From: Curtobacterium sp. 9128
Lineage (GTDB): Bacteria > Actinomycetota > Actinomycetes > Actinomycetales > Microbacteriaceae
NCBI RefSeq assembly: GCF_900086645.1
Contig: NZ_LT576451.1
Coordinates: 2,790,001 to 2,854,000 of the forward strand
Direction: 5' to 3'
Length of the DNA stretch: 64,000 nucleotides
Position 1 is the stretch's first letter, and each line of letters opens with the position of its first letter. The notes under the pieces are model-generated. The model was not told the DNA's origin and searched no databases. It worked only from the letters and a program-made list of their open reading frames with translations. This document shows, in pieces, positions 8,372-16,883 of the stretch. The position numbers and the translations under genes were made by a program.

Positions 8372-9148
8372 TCAGGACTTGGGCGACAGGTGTCCGCGCG
8401 CCAGCTTGTGCTGGGCGGACTGCGCGACCGGACGGATCGTGACGAGGTCGAGGTTCACGTGCGCCGGCAGCTCCACCGCGTGCACGATCGCCTCGGCGAC
8501 GTCGTCGGCCGTGAGCGGGTCCTCGACACCGTCGTAGACCGCAGCGGCCTTCGACTCGTCGCCGCCGAACCGCACGAGCGCGAACTCGTCGGTCTTCACG
8601 AGCCCGGGAGCGATCTCGACGACGCGGATCGGTTCGCCGTTCAGCTCCAGACGGAGTGCACCGACCAGGGCGTGCTCGGCGGCCTTCGCCGCGTTGTACC
8701 CGCCGCCGTTCTCGTAGGAGACGAACCCGGCGGTGCTCGTGACGGTGACGATGTCGGCGCCGCCCGTGGTCGACGCACGCTGCCGGAGATGCGGGAGCAG
8801 CGCCGCGATCACGCGCTTGGTGCCGATGACGTTGACCTCGAACATGGCGCGCCAGTCGTCGACGTCCGACTCCTCGACGGTCGCCGAGCCGAACGCTCCC
8901 CCGGCGTTGTTGACGAGCACGTCCGCGCCGCCGAGCTCCGCGACGCGAGTCGCCAGGCGCTCGACGTCGGCGGCGTCGGTGATGTCCGCCGTGAGCGTGT
9001 CGATCCCGAGCTCCGCGGCGAGCTCGTCGAGCCGGTCGGCACGCCGGGCGACGGCGAGCACGTCCCAGCCCCGTTCGCGGAACAGGCGGACGGTGGCCGC
9101 CCCGATCCCCGAGCTCGCTCCCGTGACGACCGCGCGTCGTGCTGCCAT
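8372..9148 (-). CDS. Short-chain dehydrogenase/reductase (classical SDR, YdfG-like)
   Basis: NADP-dependent oxidoreductase. Rossmann motif TGASSGIGAAT at residues 8-18, NNAGG near residue 83, Ser in TSTAGFVSYE, and the catalytic pair in YNAAK near residue 152. The 258-residue length is standard for classical SDRs. NADP is suggested by the basic residues after strand 2 (ARRADRLDELAAEL), which also fit the 3-hydroxy acid dehydrogenase/serine dehydrogenase (YdfG) group. I chose ATG at 9148; the longer frame adds an Arg-rich stretch upstream. Divergent from the acyltransferase at 9235. Confidence 0.88.
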   Translation of the reverse strand: MAARRAVVTGASSGIGAATVRLFRERGWDVLAVARRADRLDELAAELGIDTLTADITDAADVERLATRVAELGGADVLVNNAGGAFGSATVEESDVDDWRAMFEVNVIGTKRVIAALLPHLRQRASTTGGADIVTVTSTAGFVSYENGGGYNAAKAAEHALVGALRLELNGEPIRVVEIAPGLVKTDEFALVRFGGDESKAAAVYDGVEDPLTADDVAEAIVHAVELPAHVNLDLVTIRPVAQSAQHKLARGHLSPKS

Positions 9149-9234
9149 GTCCGTGCCTCCAGTGCTCCGTCGACGAATGTCACGACAACGGTACCCAGTA
9201 CGGCGAAGGTCACGTTCCGGTAACGTCACGAGGG

Positions 9235-10326
9235 ATGACCATGGACGCCGCCCCTCCCGCGCCCGCTGCGCCGACCACGAACCTCGAACCGGGTCGCGCG
9301 AAGCGGCGCATCCCGATGTGGGACACCGCGCGGTTCGTCGCCGTGACGCTCGTCGTCATCGGGCACGCGATCCAGCGGCAGACCACGGCGAGCGAGCACG
9401 CCCTGGCGCTGTACACGTTCATCTACGCGTTCCACATGCCGGCGTTCGGTGTCATCAGCGGGTACTTCTCGTCCGCCGACACCCCCACGGCGAAGCGCAT
9501 GCGTCGGACGATCACCGACATCGTCGTGCCGTACATCATCATGCAGACGATCTGGACCGTCGTGCAGTCACTCGTCGAGGGCGGCAAGAAGTTCAACCCG
9601 ACCCAGCCGACGTGGACGCTCTGGTTCCTGCTCGCGCTGGGGATCTTCAAGCTGATCCTGCCGTACCTGGCGCAGCTGCGGTGGCCGCTGTTCTGGGCGG
9701 TCGTCTTCAGCATCGGCGTCGGGTACTTCGACAACGTCGACTCCACGCTGTCCCTCTCCCGCGCGATCAGCCTGCTGCCGTTCTTCCTGGTCGGCTGGCA
9801 GGTGAAGCAGTGGGGACTGTTCGACCGCTGGTACGAGGCGCCACGGAGGATCGTCGTCCGGCTCCGGGTCGTGGCCGGTGCGGTGTTCGCGGCGTGGGCG
9901 GTGGCCTGCGCGGTGTGGATCCCGCAGTTCAAGGAGTTCGACCTGCACCACTGGTTCTTCTACGACGACTCGTACTCGGGTCTCGGCGAGGACGCGTGGT
10001 GGGCGGGTGCCGTGCGCTTCGGTCTGATGCTCCTCGCCGCACTGCTCACCGCGTCGTTCCTCCTGCTGGTTCCCCGGCGGAACGTCTGGATCACGCAGTT
10101 CGGCGCGGCGACGATGTACGTGTACCTGCTGCACACGTTCGTGCTCTACCCGGTGCGCGAGTCCGGCATCCTCGCCGGCCAGCACTCGGCGTGGCCGTAC
10201 GTGCTCCTGATGGTCGCGTTCGCCTGTGCGGTGAGCCTCTTCCTGGCGCAGCCGTTCGTCAGGAGAGGCATGCGCTGGCTCCTCGAGCCGAACGTCCGCT
10301 GGCTCTTCCGGCGCGACCCCGCCTGA
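9235..10326 (+). CDS. Acyltransferase 3 family membrane protein
   Basis: Integral membrane O-acyltransferase of the OafA/fucose 4-O-acetylase type, likely to acetylate a surface sugar polymer or lipid. The N-terminal signature RRIPMWDTARFVAVTLVVIGHAI (with the conserved Arg and His) is present, followed by about 10 hydrophobic helices and a large central loop. The length of 363 residues is usual for members without an extra SGNH domain. ATG at 9235 is preceded by cgaggg. The acceptor is unknown; no polysaccharide cluster is adjacent. Confidence 0.82.
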   Translation: MTMDAAPPAPAAPTTNLEPGRAKRRIPMWDTARFVAVTLVVIGHAIQRQTTASEHALALYTFIYAFHMPAFGVISGYFSSADTPTAKRMRRTITDIVVPYIIMQTIWTVVQSLVEGGKKFNPTQPTWTLWFLLALGIFKLILPYLAQLRWPLFWAVVFSIGVGYFDNVDSTLSLSRAISLLPFFLVGWQVKQWGLFDRWYEAPRRIVVRLRVVAGAVFAAWAVACAVWIPQFKEFDLHHWFFYDDSYSGLGEDAWWAGAVRFGLMLLAALLTASFLLLVPRRNVWITQFGAATMYVYLLHTFVLYPVRESGILAGQHSAWPYVLLMVAFACAVSLFLAQPFVRRGMRWLLEPNVRWLFRRDPA

Positions 10327-10466
10327 CGCTCGTTACGTCACGAGACGGGTGCGGTGGTGCGGACCCGGCCACGTCCGTACCGTTGCCTCCGACGTGACGA
10401 CGCGCCGAGCCTCCCGGCCGAGCGCACGGCGACCCGACGACCGACCGCACCGGACAGGAGCACGAG

Positions 10467-11798
10467 ATGACCGAGAACGACGCCGCGCAGTGGCGGTTCG
10501 AGACCACGCAGGTCCACGCCGGAGCGCAGCCGGACCCGACGACCGGCGCACGCGCCACCCCGATCTACAAGACGACCTCGTACGTCTTCGCGAACTCGGA
10601 CGAGGCGCGTGACCTCTTCGCCCTCGCGAAGCCCGGCAACATCTACTCGCGCATCATGAACCCGACGAACGACGTCCTCGAACAGCGGATCGCCGCGCTC
10701 GAGGGGGGCTCCGGTGCGCTCCTGGTCGCGAGCGGTCAGGCGGCGGAGACCTACGCCGTCCTCAACATCGCGCAGGCCGGTGACCACATCGTGTCCTCGT
10801 CGTCGATCTACGGCGGCACGTACAACCTGTTCAAGTACACGCTGGCCCGGCTCGGCATCGAGACCACCTTCGTCGAGGACCAGGACGACCCCGAGGAGTG
10901 GCGCCGCGCGGTCCGCCCGAACACGAAGCTGTTCTTCGCCGAGACGATCGGCAACCCGAAGATCAACGTGCTCGACATCACGACGGTCGCGGACATCGCG
11001 CACCAGGCCGGGGTGCCGCTCATCGTCGACAACACGATCGCGACGCCGTACCTGATCCGTCCGTTCGAGCACGGCGCCGACATCGTGGTGCACTCGGCGA
11101 CGAAGTTCCTCGGTGGGCACGGCACGGTCATCGGCGGCGTCATCGTCGACGGTGGCACGTTCCCGTGGTCCCAGCACCCGGAGAAGTTCCCGGAGTTCAA
11201 CACGCCGGACCCCTCGTACCACGGGGCGGTCTTCGCCGAGGCGGTCGGCAACTCGCTCGCCTACATCATCAAGGCGCGCGTGCAGCTCCTCCGCGACCTC
11301 GGTGCGTCGAGCTCCCCCGACACCGCGTTCGCGCTGCTGCAGGGCATCGAGACCCTGTCGCTCCGCATCGAGCGACACGTGGCGAACGCGCAGGAGATCG
11401 CCGAGTGGCTCGACCAGCACCCGGACGTGGCGACGGTGGCCTACGCCGGACTGCCGACCTCCCCCTGGTACGGCGCCGCGACGCGGTACGCACCGAAGGG
11501 CGTCGGGGCGGTGCTGTCGTTCGAGCTGAAGGGCGGCGTCGACGCGGGTCGTGCGCTCGTCGACAACCTGACGCTGTTCTCGCACCTCGCCAACATCGGT
11601 GACGTGCGCTCGCTCGTGATCCACCCGGCGTCGACGACGCACTCGCAGCTCACGCCGGAGCAGCAGCTGACCACCGGTGTGACGCCGGGGCTCGTGCGCC
11701 TGTCGGTGGGCATCGAGAACGTCGAGGACCTGAAGGCGGACCTCGAGGCCGGGCTCGCAGCAGCTCGTGCGGTCGCCCAGGCTGGTTTGCGCGCGTAG
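10467..11798 (+). CDS. metY: O-acetylhomoserine sulfhydrylase (MetY type)
   Basis: PLP enzyme that makes homocysteine from O-acetylhomoserine and sulfide in direct sulfhydrylation. Cys/Met-metabolism PLP domain throughout: YSRIMNPTND, ASGQAAETYAVLN, VDNTIATPYLIRPFEHGADIVVHSATKFLGGHG with the Schiff-base Lys in SATKFLG, and a C-terminal GLVRLSVGIENVEDLKADLE. 443 residues matches MetY. ATG at 10467 is preceded by GGACAGGAGCACGAG. It lies directly before metX, so the pair converts homoserine to homocysteine. No SAM riboswitch core was seen in the 140-nt leader. A paralogue is at 53016. Confidence 0.93.
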   Translation: MTENDAAQWRFETTQVHAGAQPDPTTGARATPIYKTTSYVFANSDEARDLFALAKPGNIYSRIMNPTNDVLEQRIAALEGGSGALLVASGQAAETYAVLNIAQAGDHIVSSSSIYGGTYNLFKYTLARLGIETTFVEDQDDPEEWRRAVRPNTKLFFAETIGNPKINVLDITTVADIAHQAGVPLIVDNTIATPYLIRPFEHGADIVVHSATKFLGGHGTVIGGVIVDGGTFPWSQHPEKFPEFNTPDPSYHGAVFAEAVGNSLAYIIKARVQLLRDLGASSSPDTAFALLQGIETLSLRIERHVANAQEIAEWLDQHPDVATVAYAGLPTSPWYGAATRYAPKGVGAVLSFELKGGVDAGRALVDNLTLFSHLANIGDVRSLVIHPASTTHSQLTPEQQLTTGVTPGLVRLSVGIENVEDLKADLEAGLAAARAVAQAGLRA

Positions 11799-11824
11799 GC
11801 GCACGCCGGACCCGCGAGCTCGCC

Positions 11825-11863
11825 CCTCCGGACCCGCGCCTCCGGACCCGCCCCTCCGGAGCC
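11825..11863 (+). repeat. 14-bp tandem repeat
   Basis: CCTCCGGACCCGC(G/C) occurs at 11825-11838 and 11839-11852, and a third partial unit runs to 11863. The block abuts the left end of the palindromic element. Confidence 0.75.
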
Positions 11864-11992
11864 GACTCGGAACGACGAAGTCGCTGTCGTACGACAGCGA
11901 CTTCGTCGTTCCCACGCGTGCGCAACTGTTGCGTCCGCTTGCTTGCGACAACGTCGATGTCGTACGACAGCGGTCTTGTCGTCCCTTGCGGA
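11862..11992 (+). repeat. 131-bp three-palindrome element, copy 1
   Basis: The element starts with CCGACTCGGAACGAC. The left palindrome is centred on TCGTACGA at 11890/11891 and here extends to a perfect 44-bp inverted repeat (11869-11912). The middle odd palindrome GCAAC-T-GTTGC is centred at 11927. The right palindrome TGTCGTACGACA is at 11958-11969. The two outer centres are 73 bp apart and the middle one is exactly halfway. Same orientation as copy 4, opposite to copies 2 and 3. Confidence 0.88.
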
Positions 11993-12017
11993 CGCAACCA
12001 CCTTGCGGACGCAACCA
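11984..12017 (+). repeat. 17-bp tandem duplication
   Basis: CCTTGCGGACGCAACCA is repeated exactly at 11984-12000 and 12001-12017, with a decayed third unit (CTGCCGACGCAACG) after it. It overlaps the right edge of element copy 1; a similar TTGCG...CGCAACCA tail follows copy 4. Confidence 0.8.
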
Positions 12018-12137
12018 CCCTGCCGACGCAACGACGCCGCCGGAGACGACCCAAGCCTCCCGTCCGCCCCGATCCGGCCACGCAACCGACGTAACACGGC
12101 GCCCGGACGGTCCACGGACCGGGACAATGGACGGACC

Positions 12138-13337
12138 ATGGACTGGCAGACGACTCCCGAGGACTCCGTCCCGTCCACCCTGGTCCCGGGGACCGCGCTC
12201 GGGGCGATCGGCAAACCCCCGGTCACGGGCGCATGGCGACCCGGTGACCACCCCGGCTCCCGGCAGTTCGTCGCGCTCGGCGAGCAGTGGGTCCGCGGCG
12301 GACGGCTGCCGAGCGTCCGGATCGCCTACGAGTCCTGGGGCACGCTGAACGACGCACGGGACAACGCCGTCCTCGTGTTCCACGCGCTGACCGGGGACTC
12401 GCACGTCACGGGTGATGCCGGCCCCGGGCACAAGACCGCCGGCTGGTGGGGCGACGTCGTCGGACCCGGTCGGGCGATCGACACCGACCGGTGGTTCGTC
12501 GTCGCGCCGAACATGCTCGGCGGCTGCCAGGGCTCGACCGGCCCGTCGTCGGTCTCTCCAGACGGCGTGGAGTGGGGTTCGCGGTTCCCGTTCGTCACCG
12601 TGCGCGACCAGGTCGCCGCACAGGTGCAGCTCGCCGACGCGCTCGGCATCGACCGGTTCGCCGCGGTCGTCGGCGGGTCGATGGGCGGCATGCACGCGCT
12701 CGAGTTCGCGGCGTCGGCCCCGTCCCGTGTCGCCCGACTGGCGATCCTGGCAAGCACGGCCCAGACCACGGCGGACCAGATCGCGGCGAACTCGCTGCAG
12801 CGCGCCGCGATCCAGATGGACCCGGGCTTCGCGGGCGGCGACTACTACGAAGCCGAACCCGGCGACGGACCGTCCAGGGGGCTGTCCCTGGCCAGGCGGA
12901 TGGCGATGATGACCTACCGCGCGTCCGACGAGCTCAACGGGCGGTTCGACCGCTCGTGGCAGTCGGACGTGTCCCCGCTCGGCGACGACGGCCGGTTCTC
13001 GGTGGAGAGCTACCTCGACTTCCACGGCAACAAGTTCACCAGGCGGTTCGACGCATCGACGTACGTGGCACTCACGCACGCGATGGACTCGCACGACGTC
13101 GGCGCCGGACGAGGCGGCGTCGCGTCGGCCCTCGGTGCCATCACGGCGAGGACGCTCGTCGTCGGCATCTCGAGCGATCGGCTCTTCCCCGTCGAGGACC
13201 AGCACCGGATCGCCGCCGGCATCCCGGACACCCTCGACGGCGACCACGCGGCCGTCATCGACAGCGAGTTCGGCCACGACGGGTTCCTCATCGAGCACGC
13301 GGCGGTCGGTGCGCACCTCCGTCGTCTGCTGGGCTGA
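12138..13337 (+). CDS. metX: Homoserine O-acetyltransferase
   Basis: Transfers acetyl from acetyl-CoA to homoserine, the activation step of methionine synthesis; its product is the substrate of MetY encoded upstream. Alpha/beta hydrolase fold with the nucleophile elbow GGSMGGMHALE (Ser near residue 180), the acid in GISSDRLFPVEDQ and the His in SEFGHDGFLIEH. NMLGGCQGSTGPSS is the oxyanion-loop block typical of MetX. 399 residues is slightly long at the N-terminus but normal for actinobacteria. ATG at 12138 was chosen by homology to the family N-terminus. Confidence 0.94.
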   Translation: MDWQTTPEDSVPSTLVPGTALGAIGKPPVTGAWRPGDHPGSRQFVALGEQWVRGGRLPSVRIAYESWGTLNDARDNAVLVFHALTGDSHVTGDAGPGHKTAGWWGDVVGPGRAIDTDRWFVVAPNMLGGCQGSTGPSSVSPDGVEWGSRFPFVTVRDQVAAQVQLADALGIDRFAAVVGGSMGGMHALEFAASAPSRVARLAILASTAQTTADQIAANSLQRAAIQMDPGFAGGDYYEAEPGDGPSRGLSLARRMAMMTYRASDELNGRFDRSWQSDVSPLGDDGRFSVESYLDFHGNKFTRRFDASTYVALTHAMDSHDVGAGRGGVASALGAITARTLVVGISSDRLFPVEDQHRIAAGIPDTLDGDHAAVIDSEFGHDGFLIEHAAVGAHLRRLLG

Positions 13338-13506
13338 ACCGACGTATTCATCGCATTCGCTATAACAAAACCGTTTCCAATCGGAACGACCGGGCGTGCC
13401 GAACACCCCCCAACGGGTGCCGCCCGTGGAATGATGGCTCCGAACCGATCAACCGTCGGTTTCACGACCTTCCCTGCACCCACACGAGAACAGCACCAGG
13501 ACACCG

Positions 13507-14663
13507 ATGGAACTCATCGCACAGGAACGTGACCGGCTCCTCCGGTCCACGACCCGTGTCGTCGGCATCGCCTGCACGCTGATCAGCCTGGTCGGCGTCC
13601 TCTGCTCGTTCGCCGTCCCGGCCGGTCCGCTCGCCGGCGGGATCGCCTGCATGGCGGTGATGATCGGTGCGCTCGTCGCGTTCGGCTGGAACGGCTCGAC
13701 GTGGTGGACCGCACTCACGCTCGTGGCGGGCCTCGGCGCCATGGTCGTCCTCACGCCGAGCGTCGACGGTCTCGAGCGCACGGTGCTCGCGAGCGCGCTC
13801 GTCCCCCTCGCCGCCGGCGGCCTCTCCTCGCTCCTCATGGCGCAGCGCGGACACCTCGTCGGACTCGGTTTGACCATCCTCGGCGGCGTCGCGTCGATCA
13901 TCGTGATGGCCTTCGCCGCCGGCGGACTCGTCTCCAACGCCGTCGGCGGGACCGTCCTCGGCTGGGTGCTCACCGCCGTCGTCGCGTACTGGATCTCCCG
14001 GAGCATCCCCCGCGTCGCGCGCCGCATCTACAGCATCGGCACCGCACACCGTGCGGAACGCCAGGCGAGCGAGACCGAGGCGCAGCGCCGCCAGGGTGCC
14101 CGGCTGCTCCACGACACCGTCCTCGCCACGCTCACCCTCCTCGCCCACTCCGGCGTCGGCGTCTCCGAGCAGGCGATGCGCGAGCAGGCCGCCGAGGACG
14201 CCAGGCTGCTGCGGCACCTCCGGCTCGGCGCGACACCGCAACCGCAGCAGTCCGGCGACTACTCGCTCACCCGAACCGAGGAGTCACCGCTCGGGCAGAC
14301 GCTCGAGTCCGTGAAGCAGCGCTTCGGCCGGATGGGACTCGAGGTCAGCTGGCACGGCACCGGGCAGGTCCTCCTGCCGTCGAACGTCCTCGACGCGTTC
14401 CTGCTCGCCCTCGCGGAGTGCCTGGAGAACGTCCGTCGCCACGCCGGTGTCGCCGAGGCGCACGTCACGATCGTGCACGACAACGACATGGTCCGCGCGA
14501 TGGTCACCGACTCCGGCGTCGGCTTCGAACTCGGCGCCATCGACGAGGAGCGTCTCGGCTTCAAGGAGAGCGTGGTGAACCGCCTCCGCGAGGTCGGCGG
14601 AGACGCCCGCCTCTTCTCCGCGCCCGGATCGGGCACCACCGTCGTCCTGGAGGCCCCCGATGA
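13507..14663 (+). CDS. Sensor histidine kinase, reading frame probably broken at its 3' end
   Basis: Membrane sensor kinase. Residues 1-165 form about five membrane helices. The phospho-acceptor helix RRQGARLLHDTVLATLTLLAHSG has its His near residue 202, and the ATPase part follows: ECLENVRRHAGVAEAHV (N box), VTDSGVGFELG (G1) and SAPGSGTTVVLEAP (G2). It is complete just before 14660. In the given sequence the frame has no stop there and runs on to 15369 as an Arg/Pro/His-rich shadow of the next gene. One extra C in the C-run at 14654-14658 would give a TGA at 14661-14663, overlapping the next ATG as ATGA. I give that end. Confidence 0.75.
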
Positions 14664-15982
14664 GTCGCGTCCCCGAGGACACGATCGGCCGCGGACTCCC
14701 CGGCGAGACCCAGCAGCCCGCTCCGCGGACCCGACGGGAGGCTCGGGAACGGTACCGGGGCACGGAACGTCGGCAGGCGCGCGGCCTCCCCTCCACCTCC
14801 ACCGGTGCGCGGTCGCTGCGGCAGGCCGCGAAGCCCGGAGCATCGCTCGGCGCCGGGCACCTCGGGCTCGGCGCGGCGGTGCTCACCGCACTCGAGGCGA
14901 TCGCGGGCATCGTCTTCTTCCTCGCACACTGGACGGACTTCTCCGACCCCTGGCTCCCCGCTGCCGCGTGGATGCTCTTCGTCATCGCGGCGGTCGGCGT
15001 CGGCCTGAGCGTCCTGACCTACGGCGAACGACTCACCGGGCTGGCCTTCGTGCTGATCTGCGTCGTCCTCGGGTGCGTCGTCACCCTCGACTTCATCGGC
15101 ATCTGGCCCGAGCACGACCTCGCCCACACGGCCAGCGCCTCGATCGCCGCCGGGTTCGCCCTGCTCCCCGTCGCGACGCTCCGCCCGGCTCGCGAGGTCG
15201 CCGCGGCGATCACGGTGCTCGGGCTCGCGTTCATCGGCATGGCGGTCGCATCGACCCCGATCACGACCGACACCATCCCCGGGCTGTTCTCGCTGCTGGC
15301 GCTCGTGATCGTCCCGCCGTCGGTGGCGATCTTCGTCACGCACCGCTTCCGGCAGCTCGTGCAGCGTGAACTCGACCGGGTGCTCGTGCAGTCGAACGTC
15401 TCCGCACCGCAGTTCGCCGTCGGCATGCTCGCATCCGACGAACTCGCCCGACTCGACCTCGCCGCCGAGAAGCTCCTCGACGCCGTCGCGAACGGCACCG
15501 ACCCGCTCCCCCTGTCGGACGCGTCCTCGTCGGTGGCGGCGTCACTGGCCACCGAGCTCCGCCTGCACCTCATCGAGGGCCGCCGCGAGACCTGGCTGTA
15601 CCACGCCATCACCGAGTCGGACCACCTCGGCCGTGCCGTCAGCGTCGCCGACCCCGGGTCGCTCGCCGGGCACCTCTCCCCCGCACAGCGCGACGGACTG
15701 CTCCAAGCGCTCTGGCAGATGGTCGGCGACGGCCGCGGGCTGCAGCCCGGCGTCCCGATGGTCTCCGTCACGCTCGGGCCGGTCGGCTCGGACGGGCACC
15801 CGGTCTCCGACGAGGAGATGGACGTGCCGATCGTCATCGAGTCCCGCGGCGTCCCGCGCCGACGGCTCGGCCCGACGGCCTGGAGCGGTCTCGCCCGCAT
15901 CGGGAGCTACACCGACACGGTGCGGGACGGGGCGCTGCACATCGTCGCCCACTGCGTCGTGAGCCGACATCCCACGATGTGA
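14660..15982 (+). CDS. Membrane protein encoded between a histidine kinase and its response regulator
   Basis: Unrecognised family. The 440-residue protein has a basic, Arg-rich N-terminal 50 residues, then six hydrophobic helices between about residues 70 and 235, then a cytoplasmic domain of about 200 residues. The latter includes ELRLHLIEGRRETWLYHAI, where a phospho-acceptor helix might be expected, and a beta-rich end, but no N or G boxes. It may be a degenerate kinase-like partner of the upstream sensor. ATG at 14660 sits in an ATGA that probably couples it to the kinase gene. The response regulator follows after 90 nt. Confidence 0.65.
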   Translation: MSRVPEDTIGRGLPGETQQPAPRTRREARERYRGTERRQARGLPSTSTGARSLRQAAKPGASLGAGHLGLGAAVLTALEAIAGIVFFLAHWTDFSDPWLPAAAWMLFVIAAVGVGLSVLTYGERLTGLAFVLICVVLGCVVTLDFIGIWPEHDLAHTASASIAAGFALLPVATLRPAREVAAAITVLGLAFIGMAVASTPITTDTIPGLFSLLALVIVPPSVAIFVTHRFRQLVQRELDRVLVQSNVSAPQFAVGMLASDELARLDLAAEKLLDAVANGTDPLPLSDASSSVAASLATELRLHLIEGRRETWLYHAITESDHLGRAVSVADPGSLAGHLSPAQRDGLLQALWQMVGDGRGLQPGVPMVSVTLGPVGSDGHPVSDEEMDVPIVIESRGVPRRRLGPTAWSGLARIGSYTDTVRDGALHIVAHCVVSRHPTM

Positions 15983-16072
15983 CGGGTTGTCGGACACCCT
16001 GACCAGCCTGCGCTCGCCGAGTGGGCCCACCACCTAGGCTCTGCCACGCAGACCACGAGAAAGGACGCCAGC

Positions 16073-16744
16073 ATGGCGACTCCAGAGGAACCGATCCGAC
16101 TCGCACTCGTCGACGACCACAAGATGTTGCTCGGCGCCCTGACGGAGTGGATCCGTGGCGCTGCCGACGACATCACGCTCGTCGCCGCCGTCACGACCTG
16201 GCCCGAGCTGCTCACCAGCTCGTCGTTCCCGGTCGATGTGGTGCTGCTCGACCTGGACCTCAAGGACTCCATCCCGGTCTCGCTGAAGATCTCGACGCTC
16301 AAGACGGCCGGCGTGAAGACCGTCGTCATGAGCACGTACTCCGAGCCGAACGTGGTGCGCGAGGCACTCGGCTCCGGTGCCCTCGGGTACCTCGTGAAGA
16401 GCGAGGACGCCGAGATGATCGTCGAGGCGATCCGCTCGGCACAGCGCGGCGAGCAGTACGTCTCCGCCGAGCTCGACCTGGCGATCAACTCCGGTGACGT
16501 CGGTGGCGTGCCGAAGCTCAGCGCGCAGGAGCGCCGCGTCATGGCGCTCTACGGCGGTGGCGAACCGGTGAAGAGCGTCGCGTACCAGCTCGGCATCTCC
16601 GAGGAGACCGCGAAGAGCTACCTCAAGCGCATCCGTGAGAAGTACCGCGTGGCCGGCTTCGACGTCGGCACGAAGGTCGCCCTCCGGAAGCGTGCGATCA
16701 CCGACGGCATCATCTTCGAAGACGGCAGCCCCCACGGCCTGTAG
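16073..16744 (+). CDS. Two-component response regulator, NarL/LuxR type
   Basis: Cytoplasmic DNA-binding regulator probably phosphorylated by the kinase at 13507. Receiver domain in residues 8-125: LALVDDHKMLLGALTEWI (acid pocket), phospho-acceptor Asp in VVLLDLDLKD, and the Lys region GYLVKSEDAEMIVEAI. The C-terminal HTH (about residues 145-195) reads KLSAQERRVMALYGGGEPVKSVAYQLGISEETAKSYLKRIREKY. That is LuxR-like, although VAYQLGIS-EETAKSYLKRI replaces the usual IA..L.IS..TVK.HL..I. The ATG follows GAAAGGACGCCAGC. Confidence 0.87.
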   Translation: MATPEEPIRLALVDDHKMLLGALTEWIRGAADDITLVAAVTTWPELLTSSSFPVDVVLLDLDLKDSIPVSLKISTLKTAGVKTVVMSTYSEPNVVREALGSGALGYLVKSEDAEMIVEAIRSAQRGEQYVSAELDLAINSGDVGGVPKLSAQERRVMALYGGGEPVKSVAYQLGISEETAKSYLKRIREKYRVAGFDVGTKVALRKRAITDGIIFEDGSPHGL

Positions 16745-16768
16745 GTCCCTGGGCCCTTCGCCCGCGTT

Positions 16769-16846
16769 CGCCTGTTGCGATCGCCTGTTGCGATCGCACT
16801 TCGTGTCACCTCGACTCCGGTCGTTCCGAAACGGAGTGCGATCGCA
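16769..16846. terminator. Tandem repeat and inverted repeat between convergent genes
   Basis: CGCCTGTTGCGAT is exactly duplicated at 16769-16781 and 16782-16794. TGCGATCGCACT at 16789-16800 pairs perfectly with AGTGCGATCGCA at 16835-16846 (12 bp, 34-nt loop). The response regulator gene ends at 16744 and the MFS gene ends at 16884 from the other side, so a bidirectional terminator role is likely. Each arm is itself centred on the palindrome GCGATCGC. Confidence 0.55.
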
Positions 16847-16883
16847 GCGGTTCCGGGAGGTCTTCCGGGTCCGGCCGCGCGCG

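Larger units (their letters stand above)
11799..12137 (+). other. metY-metX intergenic region packed with repeats
   Basis: The 339 nt between metY and metX hold no gene. It contains, in order, a 14-bp tandem repeat, the first copy of the 131-bp three-palindrome element, a 17-bp tandem duplication and one copy of the GCCTCCCGTCC word (12055-12065). The last 70 nt before metX are the only repeat-free part and could carry its promoter and ribosome binding site. Confidence 0.8.

Noticed and set aside
10327..10466. SAM riboswitch before metY
   Set aside because: The leader lacks the conserved SAM-I/SAM-IV core blocks (the AAGAG..GGCGGAGGGA and GATGAAGCC..GGCAACC type), and its stems are short; no riboswitch can be supported.
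10338..13406. 1022-residue minus-strand frame across metY and metX
   Set aside because: It is antisense to two recognised enzymes, has an Arg/Val/Asp-rich composition and no motif.
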